Assembly (NCBI GenBank): GCA_003550325.1
Contig: QKWP01000041.1
Coordinates: 565,894-629,893, forward strand
Source: Gigaspora rosea
Lineage: Eukaryota > Glomeromycota > Glomeromycetes > Diversisporales > Gigasporaceae
Direction: 5' to 3'
Length of the DNA: 64,000 nt
A program made the position numbers and the translations under genes. Positions within the stretch are counted from its first letter, which is position 1, and the number at the start of each line of letters is the position of its first letter. Shown here one piece after another: positions 47,997 to 59,947 of this stretch. The notes beneath the pieces are model-generated. The model had not been told where the DNA came from and did no database searches. It saw only the letters and a program-made list of their open reading frames with translations.

Positions 47997-49515
47997 ATGA
48001 CGTTAGACCATTTGAAGAAACTTTCTACAAATTACCTTGAACTTCTTGATGATAAAGAAGATTTTAATATAATCATTAATGTTGGGGAAGCACCAAATAC
48101 GAAGATATTCCGAGCACATTCAAATATTTTGAGATATAGATCATTGTATTTTCGAGATAAATTAGCAAAAACTACTAAAGATACAAACAATATTAAAACG
48201 ATAAATTTAAAAAACGTTTCTATTCAACAATTTGAAATCATCATCAAGTAAGTTATTACTGTATATAATTTTAATTATACTTTTAATAACAGATAATATA
48301 CAGGATATATACAAGAAAACTAATTTTAATAAAAATTTAATAAAGATATATTTACGGAGGAGCAATTTTATTAGAAAATCAAGACACAACATTCATTTTT
48401 GAACTTATGTTTATCGCTTCAAAGTTACTTCTAGAAGAATTAGCTAAACAAATTATTCATTTAATCGAGACAAAAGCTAATTGGCTTCGTTTATATTTTG
48501 CAAAGATATATCATTTAAGTTTTCAAAATGATCAACATCAAAAATCACAAGAATGGTGCAATAATTTTTTGGTAAAGTATCCAAAAAAGATCTTTGAATC
48601 AGAAGATTTCGCATCACTTCAAGAAAACGCTTTAGTATCTCTTATTAAACGGGATGATTTACAAATGGAAGAAGTAAAAATTTGGAAATATGTAATTAAA
48701 TGGGGAATTGCTCAACATTCAAGCTTATCATCAGATCCTAAAAATTGGACAAGAGAAAATTTTCAATCATTAAAAAATACATTACGAAATTGTTTACCTC
48801 ATATCCGTTATTTTCATATATCAGGAGATGATATTGTTGATTATATAGAACCATATCGAAAAATCCTAGAAAAAGACCTTTGGAAAGACATTCTAAAAAG
48901 AATTGCAAATCCAAATCGACAATTTCATCAAAAATTCTTCCACCTCGAATAATTTTGACGCAAATATTACCATCACGTACGACGGAACCATTTTCAACAG
49001 TTATTAATGAAGAGCATGCAGCAGAAATCGCAATGTGGATTGATAAGAGAACTAAACCGTATTCAGTAATAGATAATCCATATGAGTTTAAATTACTTCT
49101 TCGTGGAACTAGAGATGGGTTTACTTCTCAATCAATTTGGAAAATATGAGATAAGCAAGCAAATACTATTTTGGTTATGAAAGTTAAATATACAGATGAA
49201 ATTCTTGGGGGGTATAATCCTATTCAATGGGATAAATCATTTAGTGATTATGTGAGTTGTAATGATAGCTTTATTTTTTCATTGAAAAATCATACTATTC
49301 ATTCCTCTATTTTAAGTCGTGTAAAAAAAACAAAATATGCAATTTATTGCGATCCTCGGGTTGGGCCAGTTTTTGATAATGATCTTTGTATGAAAAACAA
49401 TTTTAATCATCTTCAATGTTATTGAGGTCAAATTTCATATGACAAAGTAATTAGAAATACATCCGGTTGGTTTTCAATATCCGAATACGAAATATTCCAA
49501 GTTCAGAAAAAATAA
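47997..49515 (+). pseudogene. BTB-BACK-TLDc protein gene, damaged
   Basis: Exon 1 is 47997-48247 and exon 2 begins at 48346 after a GTAAGT..AAG intron; joined they read QQFEIIIKYIYGGAI in phase. BTB (residues about 10-120: DFNIIINVGEAPNTKIFRAHSNILRYRS) is followed by BACK (NWLRLYFAKIY..CNNFLVKYPKKIF) and TLDc (FKLLLRGTRDGFTSQSIWKI..KVKYTDEILGGYNPIQW..ISEYEIFQV). By family, BTB proteins recruit Cul3 ligases, and TLDc is linked to V-ATPase and oxidative-stress biology. Lesions: the frame shifts by one base near 48914 (after NPNRQ), an in-frame TGA at 49147-49149 falls where family members have Cys (KI-C-DK), and another TGA lies at 49424-49426. The frame then runs to TAA at 49513. Either a recent pseudogene or sequence error; the rest is well conserved. 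Confidence 0.85.
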
Positions 49516-49755
49516 AATATGATTAATAATTGTAATTAAAGCTTAGGAGTTTTTAATTAATCAGCGGCATCGTATAAAAAAAAGCGCTGCTAATTTGCAT
49601 TTAATATTTGTCGATTGTAATAATAAAGAAAATATTTTGAGTAATAGCAAGTTGTTTTTTAATGTTTATGTCGATTATTTCTTACATCGTTCCGTTACTT
49701 AAAATACCTTAAAATGAATTGTATAGATCGTGATCTATTATACATGCCATATATG

Positions 49756-52664
49756 CTATAATTTATAACCTACATTATTTTTTAATTTTAATTTTAACCA
49801 ACTTTTTAAACACATACAAATTTTAATTGTATTTGAATTTAAACTATATCGTTTAGCAGAAATCAAATCAGCACTACTTGAAAAAATACATTCAACAGGA
49901 ACACTTGTTCCTAAAATATAAAAATTTATATTAATTTTATTAAATAATTATAATAATTTTATTTTATTATAATATTTAAAATTAAAAATATACCAGGAAT
50001 TGCTAAATAATCTTTAGCCATTTTTGATAAATTTGGATATTCTATTTCATGAAGCTATTTTTAAATTAAATTAAATTATTAGTTAATTATATAGTATATT
50101 AAATATATTATAATAAATATTTACCTTCCAAAATGTTAATATATCTATATCATAATTTAATGGTGGTTCATTCAAATATTTTACAAGTTCATCAAATTCA
50201 ATATGTTTTCTTTTTTCAAACATATAAGCTATAAGTCCACTTGCTTTATTATTTGTTTGATTATTATTTTTATTTTCTGTTTGTCTATATTTATTTTTCC
50301 ATAAATTAATAATTTGTTGTTTGTATATTTCAATAAGTTCATCATCAAATTCTTGATCTTTAAAATATTGTAACTTAAGACGTGGATCAATAACTATTAA
50401 TAAAAATATAATTAAAAATTAGTTATTAATTATTTAATAAATAAATTTAAATTACATACTTGTAGAAATAATATAAACAAGTCCATTTGTTGTTGGAAAA
50501 TATTTATATAATTTATTTTTGGCTTTGCTAATAGCAGAAATAATATCATTAGAATAAGAATCTTCATTAAGAAATTTTTCAATTATATTTAATAAATAAT
50601 TATAAATAGGAATTGAATAGCTAAGTGTTGGATAATTAGATGCACTTATTTCAAGAGTAGCTTCCTTAAAACACTAATAAAAAATTTAAAAATAATAATA
50701 TATATTATAATAGTTATAAATTAATAATATATATTATAATATTTATAAATTATTATATATATATATATTATTTTTATTCACCTCTAAAATATTTTTTATT
50801 TGTTTTAATTTATTCCATTCAGCATTTGTTAATGAAAATTTTGTAAGACTTCTATCTGTTAAAATTAATTCATCTAATGGCTAAAATATAAATTAATATT
50901 TAGTAAATAAAATTAAAAAATATATATATAAATTTACTTGTTGTAAAATTAAAGCTCTTTCCAACATATCATATGTAGAATTCCATCGTGTTTTTACATC
51001 AACAATTAATTCTAAGTTTTTAATATTTGAAATAAAACATTGTCTGCTAAAACGTTCACGTTTTTGTGGAGATTTACGAATTTTAATTATTATTTTCTTT
51101 AACTACAAATATAAAATTATATAATTAATAAATTTTAGTATTTTTTATAGTATTTTATTCTATAAAATATAAATTTTATTATTAATTTTATATTTAAAAA
51201 TATAAATACTATAAATATTACAAATATTTTAAAAATAAATAATATATTTAAAATAAATTAATTATACTTTTCCAAGTGCTCCTAAAGTATTTATATCAGA
51301 TATTTCATCATCACTATTCTCTTCAGAATTATCACCTTCATCATTATTATTATTATTATAAAAAGATTTTAAAATTTCCTGAACAGCTAGATTTATAATA
51401 TGTGCAAGACAATATATATGTTGATTTTTGGAATCAAATTCTAAATTTTCATTATTAAAATTTTCTTCTAAATTATTAAACATTGAATTCATATTTGTAG
51501 CATTATCAGTAGTAATACCCAAAATCTAAAAATAAAATAATAATTAGTTATTAATTAATATTTTATAAATAATAAAATATAAATACTTTTGTTAAAAATA
51601 ATAAAATATAAATACTTTTGTTAAAAGATTATTTTCTTTTAAAATTTTAAAAAATACTTCAGCTAAATTTTTGCCTGAGTGAGAGCCTTCAAAATAACTA
51701 AACTCAATAGTACAATGTTGAAGTTGCCAATTATTTGAAATCCAATGTGCAGTTACTCCAAGATAAGATTTTTGATTTCTAGATGTCCAGCAATCAAGAG
51801 TAAATGAAATTTTACTAGAAATTTCTTGAAATTGTTTTTGCAGATTAGCTTGTTCAGTATTAAAAATTTTAGAAATTTTGTTAGTAATAGTATCAGCTGA
51901 AGGAATTTTTGCATTATTATTGAGTCTTTTAATCATTATTTGAAAAAATTTATTTTCAACAACAGTAAAAGATTGATCATCAGAAATAATCCAATTAATT
52001 AAATCTTTAAGCCAATCTTCTTGTGTGAATAACTATTTAAATAATATTTAAATTAATTATTATTATTGATAAAAAATAAATAAATAATAAAAAATATTTA
52101 CTAATTTATCTTTTTGAATAAACTTATCTAATGCTCCAATAGTTTTTTCTTTTGCAATTAATTTTTTATGATTTTTTTCAAGATGTCTTTTTAATACTGA
52201 TGTTGATTTATCTTTTGAAATTTTATAAGTTTGACTAAAAATTATAATAAATAATTATAAATAATATTAAAATTTTATAAATAATATAAATATTAATATT
52301 AAAAATTAATATTTTACCTGCAATAATTGCATTTATATTTTTTAGCTTGTTGATCTATAGTAAAATGATTATGAACAATAGATTTAAGCTTTTTTTTATT
52401 ATCTGTTTTAGTATTTGCATTTTCTTCATTAGGAGTATTAGGAAAATTTTCTTCTATAATGATATTTTCTTCCATAAGAATATCCTCTTCATTTACTTGA
52501 TTAGAATTTGTTTCATCTTTATCACTAGATGTTTCATTATCTTCAACAAAATTTTCTTCTTGGTTTGAACTATTATTTGATATATCATCATCAATAATTT
52601 CTGAAATATTACTTTCAATAATATAATTTTCATCAAGAAAAAAATTTGATTCATCAAATTCCAT
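49756..52664 (-). CDS. hAT transposase with BED finger, multi-exon
   Basis: ATG at 52664 opens a very acidic N-terminus (DDDISNNSSNQEENFVEDNE). A BED finger follows across an intron: CNYCSQTYKISKDKSTSVL then RHLEKNH (C-x2-C, H-x4-H). Then PSADTITNKISKIF; the first catalytic-region motif TLDCWTSRNQKSYLGVTAHW; ILGITTDNATNM; HIYCLAHIINLAVQEIL (C-x2-H); VDVKTRWNSTYDML; VIDPRLKLQYF; FWKLHEIEYPNLSKMAKDYLAIP and VECIFSSSADLISAKRYSLN, the dimerisation block, ending at TAG 49756-49758. About nine short introns separate the pieces and I saw no stop or shift in the exons. The transposase should be capable of DNA binding and cut-and-paste if expressed. The terminal repeats of the element were not found. 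The gene lies beside the palindrome satellite at 52.8-53.9 kb. Confidence 0.85.
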
Positions 52665-52779
52665 ATTTAATTTCTAAATAATTTAAAGATTAAAATAATA
52701 AATTAATTATAAAATATAATAAGTAATTTGTTAAAATTTTAAAAAAATTAATTGTTCTAATTTTATTAGATATTTGAAT

Positions 52780-53890
52780 TTTAATTAAAGATACCTTGAC
52801 AACTAACTAATCAAATTCAATAAAAAAAATTTTATTTTAATTCTTTAAAATTATAGAATTTGAATAAAAAATTTAATTGATTTTAGTCAGATAGTTGTTA
52901 AGATATCTTTGCTTAAAATCAGAGAATAATTCAAAATGTTCATCAAAATTAAAGTTATACAAAATTCTAAAACTTTAAGTGAAGATATTTTAATAATTAC
53001 TTAAGCAAAATCGATAAATTTTTTTGTATTTTAATTCTACAATTCTATAGAATTAAAATAAAAAAAATCATTAACTTTGATCAGGTGGTTATCAAGATAT
53101 TATTACTCAAATACAGTAAATAATTCAAAATATCTATCTAAATAGATGCTATAGCAAAATTTTTTTAAATATTTAAGTGAAGATATCTTGACAATTACCT
53201 GACCAAAATCAATAAATTTTTTTATTTTAATTCTACAACTCTGTAGAATTCAGATAAAAAAGTTTTTATTAACATTGAACAATTGGTTGTCAAGATATCT
53301 TTATGCAAAGTTAGTAAACAATTTAAAATATTTATTAAAATATATGTTGTAACAAAGGTTTTTTAAATTTTTAGGGAAGATATCTTGACAACCACCTAAA
53401 CAAAAGCAATGAACCTTTCTTATTTTAATTTTACCATTCTGTAGAATTCAAATAAAAAAATTTTTATTAACCTTGAACAGTTGGTTGTTGAGATATCTTC
53501 ATGCAAAGTAAGTAAACAATTTAAAACGTCTATCAAAATAGATGTTGTAGCAAATTTTTTTTAAATTTTTAGGAAAGATATCTTGACAACTACCTAACCA
53601 AAAGCAATGAATCTTTTTTATTTTGATTTTACCATTTTGTAAAATTCAAATAAAAAAAATTTCATTAACTTTAACCAGGTGGTTATCAAGATATCTTCAC
53701 TCAAAGTCAGTAAACAATTCAAAAATAGATGCTATACTAAAATTTTTTAAACCTTTGAGCGAAGGTATCTTGATAGCCACCTGATGAAAATCGATAAAAT
53801 TTTTTTATTTGAATTCTACAAATCTGTAGAATTCAAATAAAAGAAGTTTTATCAAATTTGATGAAGTGGTTGCCAAGATATTATTATAAT
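52780..53890. repeat. Palindromic satellite array, ~195-bp period, second locus
   Basis: Six diverged units carry a palindromic core TTAATTCTACAA..CTGTAGAATTCAAAT, centred near 52848, 53041, 53240, 53438, 53636 and 53822. Flanking motifs AAGATATCTTGACAACcACCT and TTTAAATTTTtAaGCGAAG match the array at 28.5-30.9 kb. It lies 116 bp upstream of the hAT start codon and could be part of that element or its neighbour. Confidence 0.85.
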
Positions 53891-54304
53891 TTTAGAGTAT
53901 AACCTTTAAGGTAATTTAATATGTACTTACTATTTTTAAAAACAATTTCGTTGCAAATAAAGATAATTTCGTTGCAAAAAAAATTAAAATTTAGACTGAG
54001 GTAAAAAAATAAATATTTAATATAAATATATAATATATTTACTGAATGATTAATAAAATTATTACTATATTTGCTTCAAATAAATTAGCATATAATTTGT
54101 TAAAGATATACAATTTTAGCTTATTATAGTTTAAAGATCAGATCATATCAATATTCGTCATATTAATTTTAAATTAGTTAAAATGCATTCATTTAAGATC
54201 TACTATCATGAATGCAAATATGTTTATTAAAGATTTAAATAAAGTACATATTTATCTATGATTTGCTAGAATAAAAAAAATAATATTTCTACTTTGGGTT
54301 ATCT

Positions 54305-54467
54305 ATAATATTTCGAGTCGGGTCGGGTCAGGTTCATTGCCAACCTGAACCCGACCCGAACCCAACCCGAACTTTTCGGGTTCAATTTTTCTAACCCGAA
54401 CCCGACCCGAAAGTTTCGGGTCGGGTTGGTTTTCGGGTTGACCTGACCCGATTAGGAGCACTACTCT
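54305..54467. mobile_element. GGGTCGGGTC repeat cluster, probable hAT terminus
   Basis: TCGGGTCGGGTCAGG, then the opposite-sense CCCGACCCGAACC, then GGGTCGGGTTGG and finally ACCTGACCCGATTAGGAGCACTA. Read from the right it begins TAGTGCTCCTAATCGGGTC, very like the right end at 57.8 kb (TAGTGCCCCTAGGTCC). A matching second end for the nearby transposase gene was not found. Confidence 0.5.
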
Positions 54468-56031
54468 CAACAATCAATTATATTTCAGCCAGTGATCTGT
54501 ATGCTTTTTTTGTCAAATTATGCGAAGCATATGTGATGCGAAAATTTGGTAAATTATGCGCATATTATGCTTTCATATAATCCTGGACACCCTAGTCTAA
54601 AGCCAGGTGCGTTCACGTGATATAAAGCCAATCAAATTTTAAAATTTGATCTTTACGGATTAGCCCGACGAGACAAAAACAAAGAAAAAAGTAAAAATGC
54701 CAAAAATACAAAAAACGAGTGTCTAAACCTGTCTAGAAGTATTAATAAAAAATGTCAGGAAGATAATTTTACTTATAAGTCAAGCCCTAACCCTAACCCC
54801 TAACTAACTATTACACTAATTTTAATTAAATAATCAAAAACATATAAACGCTAGCCATCACACATTTTTGTAAAATGGAATTTGCCAATCAAAGGTTTTG
54901 AGAAAATCAGCAAAAACTATTTTGTTACACAAAATCAAAGCAATCTAAAATTAGGTTATTCATGATTAACAAACCTGTTTAAACAGGATTATTAGATCTG
55001 TAGATTCCGTATTACTATCAGTAAATCTTGGTAAGTCTATTTTTAGATTATAGCAGCAAAAGCTTTTAACTGTTATATCGCAAAAATTTATTAAGTGATT
55101 AGACTTTCATTATTAAGTAAAAAAGATTGGGTCTAAAATTTTACTCCTAATCTATCAACAGGTCAATTTTCAAAAAATAGTCAAATTCCTTGGTTTCTAC
55201 TTTTGAGGGCCCAAATAAAAATTTATTATTTTTTAATTCAGTAATTACATTATTTGCCTTGAGTATTTTTCTAAATTTAAATCATTTTTAATTTTACTAA
55301 ACTTTAACATTATCTATTACAACGACGATACTTTTCATATCATGCATGATACTGGATGGAAGACAAGGTAGAAAGAATATTGAAATTATAAAAAAATTTG
55401 CTTGATTAATAATTTAGTTCTTATGAAATGGAATCAAGGTTTAATATTAACTTATTACAAAGAAAAAATTTTATTTATTATGTAACTAGACAACTTATAC
55501 TCTATTTTTTAATTTTCATGGGACTATTTGCGTACAGAGAAATACTGTATTTTCGCCACAAATAAATATTCCTACATAATGTTAATTCGTATACTATTTG
55601 TTTAATAGTTATTAAATTTAAGAAGGTTGGTGTTTCCAGCTTTGCTTTTTTTCTACGAGAAAATGTCGTTTTATTGTGGGATTGATATTTGAACATTATC
55701 AATATCAATGAAGTTGTTAGCAACACCCAATACTTGGTGCTACTTACCTCCTTCTTTGAATTAATGCATACTGCACACGATTTCATTAGATAAATCATGA
55801 TGCTTTGTCATTTAACGATCGTTTCAATCAAAATTGTAACTTTGTGCAATACGTTATTTTTTGAGGTGATAACACGCGAACAAGTAACAGGTATTGTACA
55901 AAATCAGTTACCATTATCAGAATCTTTAGTCCTATAGTTTCTTTCGTACAGCATTAAATTCCATCACAATACCACTATTTCATTCTATAATAAATATAAT
56001 ACACTTGTTTAATATATGTATATATAAAAGT

Positions 56032-56063
<32 letters not shown>

Positions 56064-56129
56064 TTTACTACCATTTGATATGGACTATCTCCGTATTGTC
56101 CTTGTTTTTTATTGGACATAAGACACTTA
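54468..56129. other. Intergenic; microsatellite, no firm gene
   Basis: A 98-codon minus frame at 55502-55798 has no recognisable domain. (AT)n at 56033-56061. CCCTAACCCTAACCCC at 54784 is too short to call a telomere remnant. Confidence 0.45.
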
Positions 56130-58400
56130 GGGGAGCGCCAGAAATCACCTGATTAGGGTTTCACTAAGTAGCTGACCCCCTACCCCCACCTGATAATTTT
56201 TCTAAGCATTTGATTGGTTAAAATTTAATAATATATATATATATCAATATATATTAAAAATTGGATAACCTTTGATCTACCAGTCTGTTTTGGACGATTC
56301 AACTACCAAAATGTTCATCTCAGTGAGACAATTATAACAAGCCCAAAATCATCAAAATCCAATTACAGGATCCCATGATTGTTCAACTTTTGTGTAATTT
56401 TAATAGTAATTTTTAAAATTACTAAGTAAATTTATTTTTTATATTCAGACTTTTTAGTCAAGTCTGAGTCTGGTCTGGGTCTGGTCCGAAGTCTGCAGAC
56501 TGGTCTAAGTCCGAATATATTTATATGTATTTTTTGGTGCTAAACAAGTTTACTTAGTGCATTTTGTTAGAATAAATTAGTAAAATTTTATGAATCATAA
56601 GTTTTTATAGAATTTTATTAATAAAATTCTATAAAATCTTATAATTCATAAAATTTTACTAATTAATTCTAACAAAATGCACTAAGTAAACTTGTTCAGC
56701 ACCTAAAAATACATTAAATCGGCAGGGTTGTTTTTATTTTACTTGAAATTTGGAGAAAAGATGCATAATTTTGGATTTTTGATCAAAAAAGTCAAATTTA
56801 AGCATCTTTTCTCCAAATTTCAAGTAAAATAAAAACAACCCTGCCGATTTAATGTATTTTTAGGTGCTGAACAAGTTTACTTAGTGCATTTTGTTAGAAT
56901 TAATTAGTAAAATTTTATGAATCATAAGATTTTATAGAATTTTATTAATAAAATTCTATAAAATCTTATAATTCACAAATTTTTATTAATTAATTCTAAC
57001 AAAATGCACTAAGTAAACTTGTTTAGCACCTAAAAATACATTAAATCGGCAGGGTTGTTTTTATTTTACTTGAAATTTGGAGAAAAGATGCATAATTTTG
57101 GATTTTTGATCAAAAAAGTCAAATTTAAGCATCTTTTCTCCAAATTTCAAGTAAAATAAAAACAACCCTGCCGATTTAATGTATTTTTAGGTGCTGAACA
57201 AGTTTACTTAGTGCATTAAGTTAGAATTAATTAGTAAAATTTTGTGAATCATAAGATTTTATAGAATTTTATTAATAAAATTCTATAAAATCTTATTATT
57301 CATAAAATTTTACTAATTAATTCTAACAAAACGCACTAAGTAAACTTGTTTAGCACCTAAAAATACATTAAATCGGCAGGGTTGTTTTTATTTTACTTGA
57401 AATTTGGAGAAAAGATGCTTAAATTTGACTTTTTTGATCAAAAATCCAAAATTATGCATCTTTTCTCCAAATTTCAAGTAAAATAAAAACAAACCAGCCG
57501 TTTTAATACATTTTTAGGTGCTGAACAAGTTTACTTAGTGCATTTTGTTAGAATTAATTAATAAAAATTTGTGAATTATAAGATTTTATAGAATTTTATT
57601 AATAAAATTCTATAAAATCTTATGATTCACAAATTTTTGTTAATTTATTCTAACAAAATGCTCTAAGTAAACTTGTTCAGTGCCAAAAATACATATAATT
57701 ATATTCGGACTCAGACCAGTCTGCAGATTTCGGACCAGACCCGGACCGGACTGAGTCTGGTATGATTCCGGACTGGACCCGGACCGGACCAGACCCGGAC
57801 TGGACCTAGGGGCACTAGTCTCAATGAGACAAATCGAATGGTGCCAAAATAATCTGATTCTGATCGATATGGCACGTGGTATTCATCATAGAACTTAGGT
57901 GCACCAAATTAGACATATCTAATTATTAATTGTTTATAGAATACAAATCTTTGTTGATCTTAAAACTCTGTAATTTGAATTTAGTGATTTTAGGCTTGTT
58001 AGAATCGGCTCACTAAGGCGAACATTTTGGTAGTTAAATCATCAAAAATGGACTGGTGGATCAAAAGTTATTCAATATTAAAAATTATATATCAGATATA
58101 TATAATAATATATATAAATATATATTTATAAGGTTTAGGCCGCAGATAAGTATTTAGGTTTACTTAGATATATGTCTGAGTTTTTATTCTTAGCATTAGA
58201 TTTAAAAAAATGAAATTTCTTTCAGTATTGTAAAAAGTTTCTATTAAATTTAATAAAGATAAAAGCAAGGTCTCACCTTTAACATTTAAAAAAAAAAATA
58301 TATATATTTATATATATTATATATATTATATTATATATAGGACCTGATAATTGCTCTACCCCCACCTACCTAAAAATTCAGGTGATAAATGTCACTCCCC
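56130..58400. mobile_element. Harbinger-like TIR element, 2.3 kb, with nested repeat cargo
   Basis: GGGGAGCGCCAGAAATCACC at the left and the complement of ATTCAGGTGATAAATGTCACTCCCC at the right are flanked by TTA (56127-56129, 58401-58403). CCCCCTACCCCCACCTGATAA lies inside the left end and is mirrored inside the right. The arms also carry the ACCAAAATGTTCATCTCAGT..palindrome family (56310, 58020). The middle, about 56436-57814, is a second element with AGTCTGGTCCGG-type subterminal repeats and the 327-bp array. Confidence 0.7.
56544..57690. repeat. Array of palindromes, exact 327-bp period, 3.5 copies
   Basis: ACAAGTTTACTTAGTGCATT starts at 56544, 56871, 57198 and 57525, exactly 327 bp apart. 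Each unit has two adjacent hairpins. The first is centred on TATAGAATTTTATTAATAAAATTC; the second begins AAATCGGCAGGGTTG and has a 41-bp loop region. Copies are nearly identical, so the array is recent or homogenised. In the third unit the loop region is inverted. Flanking GGACCAGAC/GTCTGGTCC repeats at 56455-56520 and 57705-57800 are in inverted orientation. Confidence 0.92.
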
Positions 58401-58819
58401 TTAGTCTAAACAAATGTATATGCTTAAGTTCCGAAATATTCCGAATAAAAAGAGCAATATTGAGACTAAAACTCAGGCGAACTTCGAAGAATTCTGAAAA
58501 TTTCAGCAAAGAAAGATATCGATATGGAAATGGACACTAAACTATTTGGATTAGTCCATGTCCATATTTATCCAAGTCCAAAATAAAATTTTTATTAGAC
58601 ATAGTCCAAATGCAAACACTGTCACGAATGGTATCTAAGTTACATAATATTTGAGTGTTTTCATATTTGTAATAAAGTTAAGGATTATATCGATATTGAT
58701 ATAAATTTTTAATTCTCCTTTTTTGTGTTACTTATTGTAGGCTTCCATGTCGCACCTTATATAGAAATTTGGCGCTACCAACCTCTATTAATTTTTTGCA
58801 TTCAGAAATTTCTCATATG

Positions 58820-59155
58820 GGGTGTTATCTATTAAAACAGCCCTTTTTTACATATATTTAATTTTGAGATAATTGAGTTTAATCATTTGTTTTGATTTTC
58901 AGACTGATCCAGGATTCATTAAATTTCACAATTTTGATTAGTTAAATGTAGCAGGTTCTATCGGATAATCTCATGATGTGTTGGCCTTACGCGGCCTCGT
59001 GTAATTTTTCTTTACAATTATCTTGATTTTTTATTATGCAAATCGACCTTCATTTATAATTGAAAAATATTGATCATGTCAAATTTTATATAAATTTAAT
59101 GAAAACTCATTTTTCAAAAAATTGCAAAAAAGGGCTGTTTTAATAGATAACACCC
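58820..59155. mobile_element. MITE, 336 bp, 5-bp ATATG duplication
   Basis: GGGTGTTATCTATTAAAACA (then GCCCTTTTTT) is perfectly complementary to the right end. ATATG occurs directly outside both ends (58815-58819, 59156-59160). The interior is non-coding. The superfamily is not assigned. Confidence 0.8.
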
Positions 59156-59620
59156 ATATGACATTACATGACAATAATATAGCAGTTTATTATCTGTACA
59201 GATTCGATATACAAAACCTGAGAGGTAAATATTTGAATATCCATGATTACACAATCACATATCAATATCATTTACTGGATTAATATATTATAATTAACTC
59301 TGAATTAACACACAAATGAAGTTTATTCTGTTAAGCAAAACCTGTAACAATAAATATTTGCAATTACATATATATCAAAATCAATATATCGGACCAAATA
59401 TGCTTAAATATGCTATAACAACTCTGACTTAACACAGAGCTCATTTACGTAAACTATAGTACTAGTATTTAGCTTTCCACAAAATGGATTCAAATTTTGG
59501 CAGATCGATCTTGAATCCATAATTTATCAAATCTTGAGAATTTAAATCCAAATATGGATTTGAACCGGAACTGTTATTACTACCGAAATCCACTAATGTT
59601 AAAATTTATATAGTTCGGAA

Positions 59621-59947
59621 CAGTAAAAGACATCCAATCTATACATATAGGCGCCAATTTTGGGTGCTTATATAATCAATTCTGATTGGCTAATTTTGTG
59701 CAATTGATTTTGATTGGCTAAAAACCTATATATTTTTTTCTTTTTTTTTATATTAAACGCCAATTTTTTAAACTCATATAAACTTTAATGCCATATAACT
59801 TCCTTAAAATTAAAAATAAAAAAAATTCCTCTGATAGAAATATTGTTTATCTAAAAATCTATCAATTTGTCAGAGGGTTTTTTGATTTAATTTTTTTTAA
59901 AACAGTTATAACAATTTAAAGATTTAACAAGTAGATGTCTTTTACTG
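59621..59947. mobile_element. Candidate MITE, ~327 bp
   Basis: CAGTAAAAGACATCCAATCT pairs with the complement of AAGTAGATGTCTTTTACTG (about 16 bp good). Inside is TTTTGATTGGCTAAAAACCT and a hairpin CCTCTGATAGAAAT..TTTGTCAGAGG. No clear target duplication. Confidence 0.55.

Noticed and set aside
52347-52568. Plus-strand ORF opposite the hAT N-terminus
   Set aside because: It is the shadow of an acidic, low-complexity coding exon on the minus strand.
55502-55798. 98-codon minus-strand ORF
   Set aside because: No domain, no conserved-looking motif, AT-rich background.
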